From Nematostella vectensis (taxonomy: Eukaryota > Cnidaria > Anthozoa > Actiniaria > Edwardsiidae), in contig NC_064044.1 of assembly GCF_932526225.1 (NCBI RefSeq), positions 13,765,453-13,829,452 on the forward strand: a DNA stretch of 64,000 bases. Reading direction: 5' to 3'. A program made the position numbers and the translations under genes. Shown piece after piece: positions 11,113-24,354 of this stretch. How positions within the stretch are numbered: the stretch's first letter is position 1; every line of letters begins with the position of its first letter. The notes beneath the pieces were generated by a model. It made no database searches, was not told the origin of the DNA, and was given only the letters and a program-made list of their open reading frames with translations.

Positions 11113-14100
11113 TTTTTTTTATAATTTTGATAAAAGAAATCTAAAGAAATTACGGCAAAGTTATTCCAATTATTTAAACTTTATTGTCTTTACAGTTGCG
11201 TGTCTTTTTATACTGATATCATGGGAAATACAAACGTGAATGGTGCTTTTGGCGCCCTTTCCTATTCCAAAAAAAGGTTTTTCGCCCAAATTGCATTTGC
11301 TAAAAGGTTCTTAAGGGTGGTAATTATTCGTGAAAATAAAGGTTGCAAGTAACCTCAAGCCATACAAGAGCCATAAGCCATATTACTTTCATTTCATGGA
11401 TAATTCTCATTTTTAATATTTTGGGATCCATGGGTCCTTTCGGTCGTAGAATTGTCATTTGCCGATCGGCTGATAACTATTTTTAGAAATAGGTGTACCG
11501 TAAATGATCCAATAAACGCCCGGGGCGTTAATTAATTTTCTATGGTCCGAGGAGGCGTTTAGAGAAGGGCGTTCTTTACAAACTATAACAATATGAAAAA
11601 TCCAAGTGCAGTAGGGTTCTAGTCTTGAAATGCGTAGCAAGCGTTGCTTGACATTAAGCGAGTCTTACCCAGTAGAAGCCAAATTCAGATTAATAAAATT
11701 TTATTTATATTTACGAAATTCCTATATCGTTTGTTTTTTAGCTGGGAGGGAGGGTAGGGGGGGCAATAAATAGAGGAGGGTGTTTATTAGAAAGGGGCGT
11801 TCATTACAAAGTTGTAAGCTTAGGAGGGGGGTGTTCATTAGATAGGAGGCGTTCTTCAGATAGAGAGTAGTTTATTAGATTTTTTAGGGAGCAGTCGTGA
11901 TTTATCGGGGGGGGGGGGGGGGAGGGCTACTATTTTGAATACTTTTTTCAGCTCAATACCCTCCCCAAAATCTAAGCTAAAACACCGACCCTCCCACAAA
12001 AAGGTGACCAAAAAATTATAACCCTCCCCCTCAAAGTACGACACTTTCTTCCAGAACGTGTTGTCACCAGCATGACCTTAACGGCTAGTTCACTCTCATT
12101 GCTCTTATTACTCCCATCACTTTCACCACTCAAATCTTCACTGTGTTACTGATGCACAGCTCGTGACCACTTCTTCTTCCCCGTCCCCTTTTCCTCCTCC
12201 TCTTCTTCTTCCTCTTCCTGTTCTTCATTTTCTACTTCTGCCTCCCCCAATCTTTCCTTGTTTCCTTGTCTCGTGCTACGTTGTGATTCTGTGACCTGAC
12301 GAGATGTACTGTGATTATGTCAATCTTGTCTTAAATGAACCTCGCGGGCATTTAAGTTGTGGTGCCTAATATAGAGATCTAGGACAGACTCTTTTTCTTT
12401 CTTTAAATCTCCAGAGCGTACGCAAATTATAGTCTCCGTAAGCTTTTTTCTTCTATTTTTCATTAGCTGTCGCCCTTGCCTCTTTTTACTGGGATTCTTG
12501 TGGTAGCCTAGTTATAAAATGCAATTGTTTTTTTTCTTCTCGCGATATGGACATTCTTGCCCAATACCCAAGAGCCTTTATGATCCCTTCTGCATAATTT
12601 AAAAACGTGTCATGGCCGACATCTTGAATTTTGAAATTCCAGCTCTCAGATCCATGTTATTTGTACATGGATGGGAAACTATCGTCTCCTATTTGAATGA
12701 TTTTCTAGATATAGTTGTTCCAGTACGATTTTGCAGAGACACCTCTGACGCGGAACTAAAGGCTTCAAATGGTCAGTATTATGGGGTTACTTCAACCAAG
12801 GAAAACTGAAGACACCACCGAAAATACCGATGACGTCAGACAACAGATGACATAAACCTTGGCCTTGACATTTATCGATGTCATGTTTAACCTTATTTGA
12901 TAACTGCTTATCATGATACCTGTTTATTACGCCAACTGCAGTACAAAACTAATTACACTGATTACACTTTTGTCATTCGTCGCCGAGCTTTTTCGCTTGT
13001 TCTTTTGTCGAATACAGTTTGGTACTGGGATAACTGTGGTAGCCCAGTTATAAAATGCAACTGTTTTTTTTCGTCGTGGTTCCTGACAAAGTGCATTATT
13101 GCGCAATGACCAGGAATCCCATGCGCCATTTTTTTAGTGTACTCATTGCGACCTTACATAACCATTTATCTTACAAGAAGTATCTAGCCTACCGTTCTAC
13201 GTCATCGCAACGCCTAGTTACCTGAATCCTTCTGCATAATTTAAAATTGTGTCATGGCCGCCATCTTGAATTTTAAGATTCCAGCTCTCAGATCCATGTT
13301 ATTTGTGGGCGATTTAATAACTGCATATCCTACCATAGCCTCAATTTCTACCAAGTTATTGTGGAAAAGCATCTCAGCTTGGATTGATTTCGCTGTATTT
13401 ACTCGTGTTTACATTTGCGACCCAAAGAGACTGGAGACATGTGAGGCTCAGGATAAGAATTATGACTGCTGACTGCTGACTGCTCATACAGTTTACTTCA
13501 AGACGTAATTAAATGTAATCTGGACACTCATGAATGGACTCGAGCTATTTACCTTTATTGCTTAATCTATTTTGAAGTGGAAGTTTGAAACAATTGATGC
13601 AAATCGTCTCCTACAAATCGCTTTGTTGATGAATCAATCCCAAAGAATAGGCTACTTAGATCGGACACTTGACCGGCTACCCATAAGATGAATTTTGTTT
13701 TCTTGTTCTCTCTCATTGAATGTTATATCATTTTTAGAGCACAGCATATGTGTAACTTAAATTGAGACAAGTTCCCTCAGAATATCGAGCAGTAAGCGTA
13801 AAAAAAATCTTTTACTAGAAAAGGTAAAAGCCTGCTGCTTTGGCCTTAGTATCTGTTTAGAGGTAACATGTCAATAGTCATGTGTAGTGTAAGATATTTA
13901 AATCTATGAAAATTATTTTGGTACTTTGGTGCCTAGCACCAAAATACCAAAAGAATTAGATGAGTTTTATTATTTACCTAAAATACCTTTATCCCTCATT
14001 GAATGTCATTTTATTTTTATGGAACATTCTTTGTAGTGTTGTTGGTCTTGAAAATATGTATGTGCTCTAATTTAATTTTATTTCGGTGCTAACTCTGCTG

Positions 14101-14929
14101 TGGGGATAGTATTTGTAAGATTTTTACACCGCAAAATATTAAAAGAGGGCAGTAAAATCTTTGTCGTACATGTCACAACACAAGGGCCCAAACAAGTTGC
14201 AGATCTCAGGTATCCCAGTCAACCCTGTGCGCAGGGTCTAGTTGTTTATTTTTAATCCTTGATTATCATGTAACTGTTTATTTTGTTGTCATATATTTTG
14301 TATGAGTGTTTTTTCATAATGTCGATATCTATCTAGCTTCTTCAAAAAACGCCGACCCACTTCATTGAAGAAAACGTTGTCATTTTGGGAGTCTGGTAAC
14401 GAGGAAACTTAGTTTCTTTTCAGTGACCTCAACTAACTAAAGATGGTCACAGTAACTGTTTTTCTCTTCTGGTTACAAGCCATAAAGTTAACGAAGCCCC
14501 TTGGGTACGCTCACTTGAAAAATACAAGAATCATGCAGATTTTTTAAATAAGGAATATATTAGTGTCCTTATATGAAAGTGACCGCGTTTGGCAAAAAAG
14601 ACAATTTTCGGCTCAATTTATTGATATGCTTTTTTCTATCGTGTTGTTTTTGAGCAAAGCTTTTTTAAGATGCGTGTATTACATGCTCATCTCACTGATT
14701 GAAGTTACATGCGTGGCATTACTCACAATGTTCTACACGCAAGCAACACGCGTTAATCGCGCAGATCACACCACAGGTAGCCCAAGCTATGCCAATTAGT
14801 AATTTAAACCAAGCGGCTCATTGACCGTTATAGAGAGAACATATTGAGTTGAGTACTTTATGCTAGTATTCTTACATAAAATTGTAATAAATTCAATCCA
14901 ACGTGATGTAGTAATTGTAGTCGTCTGTT
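11113..14929. other. Intergenic stretch, no gene recognised
   Basis: AT-rich DNA with poly-G tracts (for example about 11907-11923) and short open frames that show no domain, conserved composition or credible splice context. It contains an imperfect duplication near 12.5 and 13.2 kb, listed separately. I see no RNA gene. Confidence 0.6.
12494..13320 (+). repeat. Imperfect direct duplication
   Basis: Two blocks recur in the same order: GTAGCCYAGTTATAAAATGC followed by poly-T at about 12502 and 13039, and TCATGGCCGMCATCTTGAAT plus CAGCTCTCAGATCCATG at about 12609 and 13252. Spacing between the blocks differs by about 100 bp, so one copy gained or lost sequence. The short frames beginning MADILNF and MAAILNF lie in these copies and look non-coding. 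Confidence 0.8.
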
Positions 14930-15095
14930 ATTTCCACGTTTAAGCGATTTAGAGCGCATTCGGGGCCGTTTTAGCGCAGTTCGGTGAAATTTAGAATTTC
15001 CCCCTCTATCACTTTGACTATAGAAAGATAATTTCACCGAACAGCGCTAAAACGGCCCCAGAGATAGGCGCTCTGAATCTCTTAAACGTGGAAAT
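14930..15095. mobile_element. Palindromic MITE
   Basis: Near-perfect inverted repeat: ATTTCCACGTTTAAG and GGGGCCGTTTTAGCGC on the left match the complement on the right, with a ~40-bp centre. No ORF. Target duplication is not clear. Confidence 0.85.
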
Positions 15096-15614
15096 GATAT
15101 GTGCATGCACTAGCAATTACACATTGGCAACAGTCGGGCCAAGAAGGGACAATAGCACAATCTATTAGCCGTGCAGTTCTAAAAAAGAACTAAAAAATAT
15201 CTCAGAAGCCCTAAAAATATCACTTCTAAGAGAATAGCCTATTTTTTCTCGGATACCCCCTAAAAATACCTGAGGCCCGATTTTGACCCCTATTTTACAC
15301 AAGTGCGTAATGAGGATTGACAAGTGCTTATGGGTAAAGATTATTATTTGACTTTTTCCGCTGGTCACTCAAAACACTTCACCCAAGTGCTCATGGGTAA
15401 TGACGATCATGGCTAAAAATGATTTTTTTTCACGCATCTACTCAGGTGACAACCCTCTCTTCCTGCAGGTTGATGACGTCATATCCGCTGGACCAAAAAA
15501 ATACGTTTGGCCAACAGACGATATCATTATTTATCTAAGTATAGATAGATAAATTTAGGAAGCTTATCAACTTTTTTGCAGCTGGAATGCTGAATTACGA
15601 GCTTGTGCTACCCC

Positions 15615-15701
15615 GGGTACCAGATGCTCTTGAGCTTCGCGGCGAAAACGATTTGAGCTCAAATCGTTGGGGCCGCGAAGCTTGATGGAGTCCTGGTACC
15701 C
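15615..15701. mobile_element. Short foldback element
   Basis: Inverted repeat running from GGGTACCAG to CTGGTACCC, with GAGCTTCGCGGC facing GCCGCGAAGCTT and a perfect 22-bp palindrome at 15647-15668 centred on GAGCTC. It can form a long hairpin. Confidence 0.8.
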
Positions 15702-15782
15702 ATGGTACGCTCTTGCCAACCGTGAAACACTTTTTTTTTAAACCGTTGAACCCGGAGAAAAAACGGCAAGAACCATTTAACT

Positions 15783-15880
15783 CAATTCACCTCGGAACCG
15801 GGAATCGAACCCGGAACCCAGTGATGAGAGAGAAGGCAATGCAGGAACAGTTCTTATCCGCGCCAACCATTCTCCTCTTG
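15783..15880 (-). mobile_element. tRNA-derived (SINE-like) sequence
   Basis: On the minus strand a Pol III B box (GGTTCGATTCC, flanked by a good T-arm CCGGG/CCCGG) follows about 50 bp after a D-arm-like ATGGTTGGCGCGGA. The two acceptor-stem halves do not pair, so this is not a functional tRNA. A T6 run lies about 30 bp downstream. Best read as a tRNA-derived SINE or tRNA relic. Confidence 0.55.
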
Positions 15881-18511
15881 TAGAACTCTTAAAGGTGTAA
15901 ATGAACACTCTAGAACACTCTGGATGGTCGAAACTCTCTAAGCGACCACCTCAGGAGTTAGGAAAAAAGATCCTAGTAGGAGTTGGTCGCATGCAAAAAG
16001 CAGGTGGTAGCTTACGAGACTTCTATTAGCTCTGAATTATCTAAATGCCCTCAGAAAGCACCTTAAGATAACAACCACTTATCAGCTTCCGAGCTCTCAT
16101 CCTCTCGTTAAAAAATACTAAGATTGGTTGTGTCTTTTTGTACACTTTTCAAGACCAGCTGCACTAGTTATAAAAAGTGATACTTCCCAGAGGGATTTCT
16201 AAATACTTATTATCTGATCTGTTTAGAAAAGAGTAAAGATGCGTGTCTTTGTATCTTCTAGCTGCAGATAGGTGTATCCAGGGGGCCGGATATTTGTGGT
16301 GTACGGGTCCTGGTTAGAGTCACTTGGCACGGGGCATGACACGTCCATGCCTGCAAGACGAACTCAACAACACTTCATGACACAAGTGGCATTGACGACA
16401 GTCGAGCAGTAAGGCAAGCTCAAATTTATCCCCTATAACAGACCAAAAACAGATATCTGGAGCATCACACAATCCTTTTATACAGTTCGCTTTCTTTAGT
16501 TGAGGTTTCCGAACAAAGAAAAAGACGCGGCTTTTTCGAGGTAAGGCAGCATGATTTGAGCAAAAATGATCCACCCTTGACTTGCGTATTTCGTGATAAA
16601 ACGCTAAGAGAGTGTACGAGCGAGATGCGTCTCTTACTTCTAGTAAGAAATCTTTTGAAGCTGAAGTCTTAGACGTTCTCAGAGCTTCTCAACACCAAGA
16701 CGTGCTGGCATCGGCTTGTTCGCAGATTTCTCGCTTGGATTCAATGCTAGATTGTGTGTTTATCTAATTTCGCAGTATGCACTTGAAGTCTGATTAACCT
16801 GTGTTTAGGGAATGCCCATCACTTGGTGAAAATACTAGATTGTAGCCGGCTTAGAAAACAGGGTTTAAGAAGATTATCTCACTTCTCACGTTTTTTCCTA
16901 AATCGACTACACATACTAAAGCCACTAAAGCTCTATGTATTTTTAAGTTACTGCGTGGTAACGTGATAGCTCTGATTCTGCGAAAAACTATTTACCGCTT
17001 AACTCGTTTATTTTCTGTGGTTGAATCAAAAGGTAAATGATAAATATGTATCTATATTTTGAATAAGACTAAAGAAGTGATTCGGCAAACACAATCGTCT
17101 CCCCTGTTTTGAAATGTCTGGCTTTCGTCAAATTATTTTGTGCTCTTGAAAACAAGAGTGTTTTTTGATCCTTTTGATCAAACTCCTGCACGACACTTCA
17201 GATAACTCGAGAAAAAAAATACCAAACGAAGATGGCTAAGATTGGAGTAGATCATACCGTTTTGATAGAAGGAGAATTTTATATTAGGGCTTCAGGCTTT
17301 CATCTCGTTAATCCACCTTTGGCTTATTTTCCCGCCCTGAGGCTTACGGAAATAAGGTTACGATGTTAAACATACCTAAATAGCAAGAGGAAAGATACTA
17401 TTCATGTACGTGTTGGCTATTTCTCCTGCTCTTTAAGAAAAGCTTAAAAGACATTTGACGGGTGTGGAGGAAATTGGTACTTTCGACGAGTTGAGTGGAA
17501 TTAAATTTCTGCTAAGAACACTTTAGAGTGAAGAGCCTTCCGTGAGAACTGTCACAATTTCCACGTGATTTTTGTATCGTCAAGCGTGACATTGAAAAGA
17601 AGAATCAACGCCAAGTGCTTGGTGGAAAATAACTAGGGAACCAATACAAACGCAGAATGAATGCTAAAATGTCAAAAATGTCTTTTTAATACTAGACAAT
17701 TGATTGGCCAAGACACAAACAAAGATTTTAGCTTTTGGGCTGATTATCATGTATAATTTAGATGTTCAAATGAAATGAAATATGTAAAACAATCAAAAGA
17801 TATTGCATTTGTTTCTTTTGATTGGTTCAGCACAGAAAATCACGAATGATATCATTTTCGATTTGATTAAGCATTGCCTAAAAGCGGAGCTAGCGTAATG
17901 TCACTTACAGAAATAGTTAAGAAGGAGATTTTTGATAAGATCTGATTTTAGCAGGCGTCAACGAATGACGTCACAGCGCAATGAAAAATAGGTACACTAC
18001 GAAACGACAGAAAAACCTGTGGTGTATTGTAACTCGCTTTGTCTCATGGGTATCATATACATCTTTTTTCGTGTCCACCACCGAACGCAACTGAAGTGAT
18101 GTCATGGTCATCATCCTCTGGATGGACGAACTAGAAAAAAAATACACCTTTTACACTGCACCGAAACCAATAGACATGAATGAAAATTTGGATTATATTT
18201 ATTATTATTTTTATTAATTAATTATTTATGTACTTTTAACACAGTGTACATCTTTTTAAATATTATACGTACATATGTAGTGTATGTTTTATTTATATAT
18301 TTTCATGTTATACCAACTCGATGTAAAAACCCGCCGTCAATAAAGTAGATGTAGGTTGTTAGCGCAAATGGCGAATGGCAATTGCTAAATGGCAGCTCTC
18401 TACGACCGAAAGAAGTATTTCTTTTGTGTTTTCTACATCAACATAGATACTTAATTTAAACTCGAATTCACAGAGTAGCTATAAAGCTACTGTCTCCGAG
18501 CAAAACAAAAG
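15881..18511. other. Intergenic stretch, no gene recognised
   Basis: AT-rich sequence; short frames such as minus 16320-16574 have no recognisable domain. Nothing beyond ordinary low-complexity DNA is evident. Confidence 0.55.
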
Positions 18512-18599
18512 TTACACGCACACGAGATATAAAATGTATATACAAAAAATAAATGAGATAAAATAAAAATGAATTGATAAAACAAATAAAATGTAAATC

Positions 18600-18874
18600 T
18601 CTATGAGTTTTATATTTATGGCTAGGCCTAGAGAGTAAAGTATGTTCTTGAAAGCTGCTAGGAAGTTTTTAGATCTAACAGCTACCTGTAGTAAGTTCCA
18701 GGTTTTGGCAGCGAAATACCGAAAAGATGCCATTAGTAGTCGTATAAGGCTTAACGTATTACCTACAAAAGAGTAATCGAACTCTAAACGAGATGCGCGC
18801 ATCTCCCCCCATGTACGTGACTGTAATGCCAACCTGCCGTGGGTCATGCCTCTGGGCCTGCTGCTTGTTTTCAT
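18600..18874 (-). pseudogene. Remnant of LINE ORF2 C-terminus
   Basis: The minus frame contains RLALQSRTWGEM, then SFRYFAAKTWNLLQVAVRS and LAAFKNIL. This matches the usual tail of Jockey/CR1-like LINE ORF2 proteins (pattern S-F-R-Y-x-x-A-x-x-W-N-x-L then F-K-x-x-L). No reverse transcriptase core is visible next to it, so it is a short decayed fragment. The assignment rests on that pattern only. Confidence 0.5.
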
Positions 18875-19780
18875 TGTCTTTTGTGGCTGGGACTCACCTT
18901 AAAAACCTTTGAGAACAGCATTTAGAAAAAAATTTTAGTTTCATGACAAAAAGGCCAATGAAGCTACTATGAAATAGGTATCTTAAATTGCTATGCTGAA
19001 ATGGCAAATAAACTTCCCGCACGTGCTACCCACTTCCCGCACGTGCAACCCACATGGACGACTCTCTTGGAACTCGTAGGTTACATATATTTTACACCTT
19101 CTATTGAGATTAATGAAGTCGGTTATTGAAAGCCATTTTATACTTTTAAAGTGCAACCGAAAATTTCTGCACCGGATGATCGATCCGACCATCCGTGATC
19201 AAGTGACATAGAAGGCCCCCAACAAATTTCAAATGCTCCGCATTCACGAGTTTATAAGGTTCCTCTATAAAAGGGAGAGCTCCTCTCATCTTCGGGCTCA
19301 AGAACAATCAGTTATCAATCAGCCGTCAATGAGTCATGTCACGACAATTGCTCTGAGCGCTAAATTCAAATTTTATATCCTAAACCATATTAAATATCAT
19401 TCCTAGAGTTGTTCATCTAAAAATGGTTCTATTTATAATAAAATAATGCTATACCAAGCTGTGTGCGCTTTTATATACGAGCATTTTCATCACAGCATGC
19501 AGATGCGGTAGATAATAGATAGAGCAAAATTTAAAAATTTTGCACCGAAAACGTGAGTGGACAGCAAATCATTTATCTATTAATCTTGTTACCTGTTACC
19601 TTGTTATCTGTTACTTGTTACCTGTTACTTGTTACCAAAAATAGTTTTATTCCAACCAACTGAGGCTCAGAGATAAGAAATTTTAAAGGAGACTTTGGAT
19701 AATTTGTGACTGCTACCTTGACAGTGTTCTGATTATAATTGCAAATTCGAGCCCGGGGTGGGAGGAGCTTTCCCTTTTAT
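18875..19780. other. Intergenic stretch, no gene recognised
   Basis: AT-rich, with a short TTACCTGTTACTTG repeat near 19590-19635. No supported gene or RNA. Confidence 0.5.
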
Positions 19781-20045
19781 AGCAGAACCTTGTGTTTAAA
19801 AGGGAGTTCTTATAAGAATAAAAAAAGTGTTGTTGTTTTACAAAGTAATGAGTCGCGACTGCATTTTTATAGCAGAACCTTGTGTTTAAAAGGGAGTTCT
19901 TATAAGAATAAAAAAAGTGTTGTTGTTTTACAAAGTAATGAGTCGCGACTGCATTTTTATAGCAGAACCTTGTGTTTAAAAGGGAGTTCTTATAAGAATA
20001 TAAAAAAGTGTTGTTGTTTTACAAAGTAATGAGTCGCGACTGCAT
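19781..20045. repeat. 90-bp x3 direct repeat
   Basis: Three nearly identical copies start at 19781, 19871 and 19961 (AGCAGAACCTTGTGTTTAAA ... AGTAATGAGTCGCGACTGC). A period divisible by three explains the open frame across it. The third copy has one extra A. Confidence 0.95.
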
Positions 20046-20107
20046 TTTTTCGTCACCAGGCCACTACCAAAAATATGATGCGCATCATGACTGACTCGTC
20101 CTTTGTC

Positions 20108-20480
20108 AAGTACTAGTCACGCAACGTGTAACGCTCTCTAGTCACGCAACGTGTAACGCTCTCTAGTCACGCAACGTGTAACGCTTATTAGACTTTAACA
20201 ATAACGCCTAGTGGTCAAGCATCGTGTAACACTTATTAGTCAAGCTACGTGTAACACTTAGAAGTCACGCAACGTGTAACGCTCTGTAGTCACGCAACAT
20301 ATGACCCTTAGTAGTCACACAACGTGTGACGCCGCATAGTAAAGTAACGCGCAACGCTCAGTAGTAAAACAACGTGTATTGCCTAGTAGTCACACAAATT
20401 TAACGCTTAGTAGTCAACGCCTAGTAGTCACGCAATGTGTAACGCCTACTGCTTACGCAACGTGTAACGCTCAGAAGTAG
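20108..20480. repeat. ~25-bp minisatellite upstream of Wnt gene
   Basis: Diverged copies of TAGTCACGCAACGTGTAACG with 3-6 bp of variable link. The array ends about 110 bp before the Wnt start codon, so it lies in the promoter or leader. The same motif forms an array at 51840-52095. Confidence 0.9.
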
Positions 20481-20586
20481 CTTACACCTAGATTAATATT
20501 AATAGCGATTTGCAACAAAAAATCTCTCGCATTGTCTTACGCCAGGATAATTGCTAACTAACACGTGACTGGTCCGTAACAAATCC

Positions 20587-23500
20587 ATGAGCGTCATGCG
20601 TGCTTTACTATTGGTTTACGTCATCATGACAAGTACGATGCCCTGCCAAGGACAAAGCAGAAAAAAGATGTAAGTCCACAGATTCGACTTCCGTGACAAT
20701 GTTTTGTACTTGTTTTCAATATTTAAAGTTTCCTTCATTTCATAACTAACGGAATACATTTGGTGCATGTTGATTAGCACTTTGAGGGTAGGTGGCGCAA
20801 TTAGACACTTTTAAGATTTTGAATGACGGAAGCCAGAATTTTGCTGTTGGAGTCCACGATAGTTCGCAGAATATTGACAATTACAGTAAGGCTGACTATT
20901 TGCTAAGGTTTAACAATGTTTTCTTTTGTTTCAGGGCTGTTTTAAAAGTTCTTCGTGGAAGGGAGGTCAGTTTGTATTCCATTTTGAGCCATGAGTGCAC
21001 TTGTGCCATGTTCAAATTGATCACTCTTTTTAATAACTCCTTTATTTAGGCTTACGACAAGCTTGTGTCAAGCATACAGAAAGGTGCAAAACTTGGATTA
21101 CAAGAATGTAGATCGCAGTTCCGAAATGAAAAATGGAACTGCACAATGGTCGTCAAGACGAAAAATAAAAGTACTTCAAAGCAAAATCCAGCCTATGTGA
21201 TGTCCATGGTTCCGCACGGTAGGAATATCACTAATTCACTGTTCTTGCATTATACATTTCCACTGTTCTTGCATAATATATCTACACTGTTCTTGCATTA
21301 TATATCTTCACTGTTCTTGCATTATATATCTCCACTGTTCTTGCATTACATATCTCCACTGTTCTTGCATTACATATCGCCACTGTTCAGGAATTACATA
21401 TCTCCACTGTTCTTGCATTATATATCTCCACTGTTCTTGCATTATATATCTCCACTGTTCTTGCATTATATATCTCCACTGTTCTTGCATTACATATCTT
21501 CACTGTTCTTGCATTATGTATCTTCACTGTTCTTGTATCACATATCTTCACTGTTCTTGCATTATATATATTCAGTGTTTCTTGCATTATTCACTACTCT
21601 TATTTTTTCCCAATTAATTGCATTACTCACTACGGAAAATATCTCCCACTACAAAGTAATGGTGGTGAATATCTCCCAGTATAAGTAATCGCGGAGAGTA
21701 TCTATGCCACTATCCTTTATTTTAAGATAATTGTCCCCTCTGATCTCAGCAACCCGTGAGATGGCGTTTGCGCATGGCATAAGCGCGGCTGGCGTGACGT
21801 TTGCGCTGACCATGGATTGCCGACTGGGCGCGTTCGAAGACTGCTCATGTATTCACGGGAAGAGTGAAGGGAACAAAGGGAATTGGTGGGGAGGATGCAA
21901 TGAGAACGTCAAGTTCGGAGAAGTCATGGCTAGGCATTTCTTAGAAGCCTTACAAAGTGGCAAAGACGAGCACTCACTTCTTAACGTGCACAACAACGAG
22001 GTCGGGAGAAAGGTAGGCCATGTGATATGATATGATTAACATGGTCAACATAATATCACATGATTAACGTGGTCAACACGATTTGATATGATTAACGTGG
22101 TCAACACGATATGGTATGAAAAACGTTTTCAAAACGATATGATATGATGAACGTGGTCAACACATTATGATATGATGAACGTGGTCAACACGATATGATA
22201 TGATAAACGTGGTCAACACGATTTGATATGGTTAACGTGGTCAACACGATATGATATGATTAACGTGGTCAACACGATATGATATGATATGATATGATAA
22301 ACGTGGTCAACACGATTTGATACGGTTAACGTGGTCAACACGATATGATATGATTAACGTGGTCAACACGATATGATATGATTAACGTGGTCAACACGAT
22401 TTGATACGGTTAACGTGGTCAACACGATTTGACATGATTAACGTGGTCAACACGATTTGATATGATTAACGTGGTCAACACGATATGGTATGAAAAACGT
22501 TTTCAAAACGATATGATATGATGAACGTGGTCAACACATTATGATATGATGAACGTGGTCAACACGATATGATATGATAAACGTGGTCAACACGATTTGA
22601 TATGGTTAACGTGGTCAACACGATATGATATGATTAACGTGGTCAACACGATATGATATGATATGATATGATAAACGTGGTCAACACGATTTGATACGGT
22701 TAACGTGGTCAACACGATATGATATGATTAACGTGGTCAACACGATATGATATGATTAACGTGGTCAACACGATTTGATACGGTTAACGTGGTCAACACG
22801 ATTTGATATGATTAACGTGGTCAACACGATATGATATGATTAACGTGGTCAACACGATATGATATGATTAACGTGGTCAACACGATATGATATGATTAAC
22901 GTGGTCAACACGATATGATACGATTAACGTGGTCAACACGATATGGTATGATTAACGTGGTCAACACGATATGATATGATTAACGTGGTCAACACGATAT
23001 GATTAACATGGTCAACACGATATGATATGATTAACGTGGTCAGCACGATATGATTAACGTGGTCAACTACTACCCTAGATAGGTACCAGCCCCTCCCCCT
23101 ACCCTACCCTAGATAGGTACCAGCCCCTCCCCCTACCCTACCCTAGATAGGTACCAGCCCCTCCCCCTACCCTACCCTAGATAGGTACCAGCCCCTCCCC
23201 CTACCCTACCCTAGATAGGTACCAGCCCCTCTCCCTACCCTACCCTAGATAGGTACCAGCCCCTCCCCCTACCCTACCCTAGATAGGTACAAGAAGGATG
23301 CTGAAGAATCATGTATTTCAGGCGGTCAGGGCGACCTTGAAGCGGGAGTGTCGTTGCCATGGTATCAGCGGGAGTTGTTCGACAAGAACATGCTGGCGTA
23401 AGCTGTCGTCATTCGCCGAGGTCGGTCAATACTTGGTGGAAAAATACAGCACAGCGAAGCGGGTCATCTTCCAAAATGGCAATTTTTACGAGCTGACGAT

Positions 23501-23810
23501 GCTTGGTACCAGGCCCATTTCCAAAAAAGACAACAACTTCATCTACAACGAGTCCTCCCCAGACTACTGTCAGCGAAACATGACCGTGGGCTCGGCAGGG
23601 GTACTGGGTCGAGAGTGCGAGGGGAGTAAGGATGAGTTGGTGCGGTGCCGGCAATTGTGTGACTCGTGTAGGTTTGACACGCAGGAATTCACGGAAATAA
23701 AAAACACGTTTTGTAACTGCAAGTTTCACTGGTGCTGCAAGGTGAAGTGCATGACTTGTAAAGAGACGACCAGGAAAACGCGATGCGTAGCCAGGCAACA
23801 AGCCTTATGA
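20587..23810 (+). CDS. WNT8: Wnt ligand, Wnt8-like, 5 exons
   Basis: Secreted lipid-modified Wnt ligand acting through Frizzled. Exons: 20587-20669, 20935-20965, 21050-21218, 21750-22012, 23322-23810; phases agree, giving 344 aa, normal for the family. The N-terminus is a signal peptide (MSVMRALLLVYVIMTST). Landmarks: GAKLGLQECRSQFRNEKWNC; TREMAFAHGISAAGV; GNWWGGCNENVKFGE; HNNEVGRKAVRATLKREC; CHGISGSC with Ser198 as the expected palmitoleoylation site; C-terminal CNCKFHWCCKVKC. SSPDYCQRN, GRECEGS and CRQLCDSC favour the Wnt8 subfamily over others; a different paralogue number cannot be excluded. N-glycosylation sequons occur at NCT and NMT. Introns 3 and 4 are filled with minisatellites. No frameshift or missing cysteine motif was seen. 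Confidence 0.92.
21236..21580. repeat. 24-bp minisatellite in Wnt intron 3
   Basis: About 14 copies of CACTGTTCTTGCATTATATA plus TCTC. It begins about 17 bp after the exon 3 donor (21219). The period is divisible by three, so exon 3's frame stays open through it, encoding LFLHYISP repeats if the intron were retained. Confidence 0.95.
22018..23066. repeat. 28-bp minisatellite in Wnt intron 4
   Basis: About 1 kb of GATTAACGTGGTCAACACGA plus TATGATAT. A higher-order duplication of about 374 bp is visible: a variant block containing GTATGAAAAACGTTTTC occurs at about 22114 and 22488. The array begins right after the exon 4 donor (22013). Confidence 0.95.
23072..23290. repeat. 34-bp x6 repeat at the end of Wnt intron 4
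   Basis: Six nearly perfect copies of a 34-bp unit containing CCTAGATAGGTACCAGCCCC. It ends about 30 bp before the exon 5 acceptor (AG at 23320-23321), so branch point and pyrimidine tract lie beside or within the repeat edge. Confidence 0.95.
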
Positions 23811-23946
23811 AGCGGCCTGGTTCTCTAGCGGATCTACGAAGGTATTAGGGGGTTCGAACCCCCCTTGTACTGGCCCTTGCCAAAAAGCTAGATCCGCCCC
23901 TGCTGTTCAAGTATCAAAGCTGTCAAAATGAAATGAACCTGTAGGA

Positions 23947-23952
23947 AATAAA
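23947..23952 (+). terminator. Candidate poly(A) signal of the Wnt gene
   Basis: AATAAA about 137 bp after the Wnt stop codon. Between them lies a small hairpin-forming segment (23835-23905) with GGGGGTTCGAACCCCC. Confidence 0.5.
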
Positions 23953-24354
23953 ACGGGAGTTAATTTCTGTTTGTGCGCCCACCTTATTCGTTGATTTCGA
24001 AGAATCTCTGATCAACTGGAAGCCGCTAATAAGCATCCCAGGCGCGTACCCAGGATTGGCCGAGGGGGGAGGGGGTGCGAAGTCATGGGTACATATAAAA
24101 AATCATAGTATTTGAAGATTCCTTAAGAAATGACCCACTTTTTGGCCGCCAAGGGGGGGGGGGGGGGGGGGGGGGCGCAGCCTGTGTTCGTGCGCGCATC
24201 ACCGGACAATGTGTTTATTATAGCTTGTATGGACCGGGCTGTTTAGCCAGACGAGCTTTCGAATTTAAAAGACATAACACCATTATACCTAATTAATAAA
24301 AAATCTTTATTGTAAATTTATGTCCTCGAACGCGCGCTATAAAACTGCAAACTA

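Noticed and set aside
12612-12809. Coding frame beginning MADILNFEIPALRSMLF
   Set aside because: The same leader recurs at 13254 as part of a duplicated non-coding block and the two frames diverge at once.
15783-15880. Functional tRNA gene
   Set aside because: Good T-arm and B box, but the acceptor halves do not pair and no normal anticodon arm is found. The sequence at 63111-63187 fails the same test.
23409-23801. 130-residue minus-strand frame
   Set aside because: Antisense shadow of Wnt exon 5.
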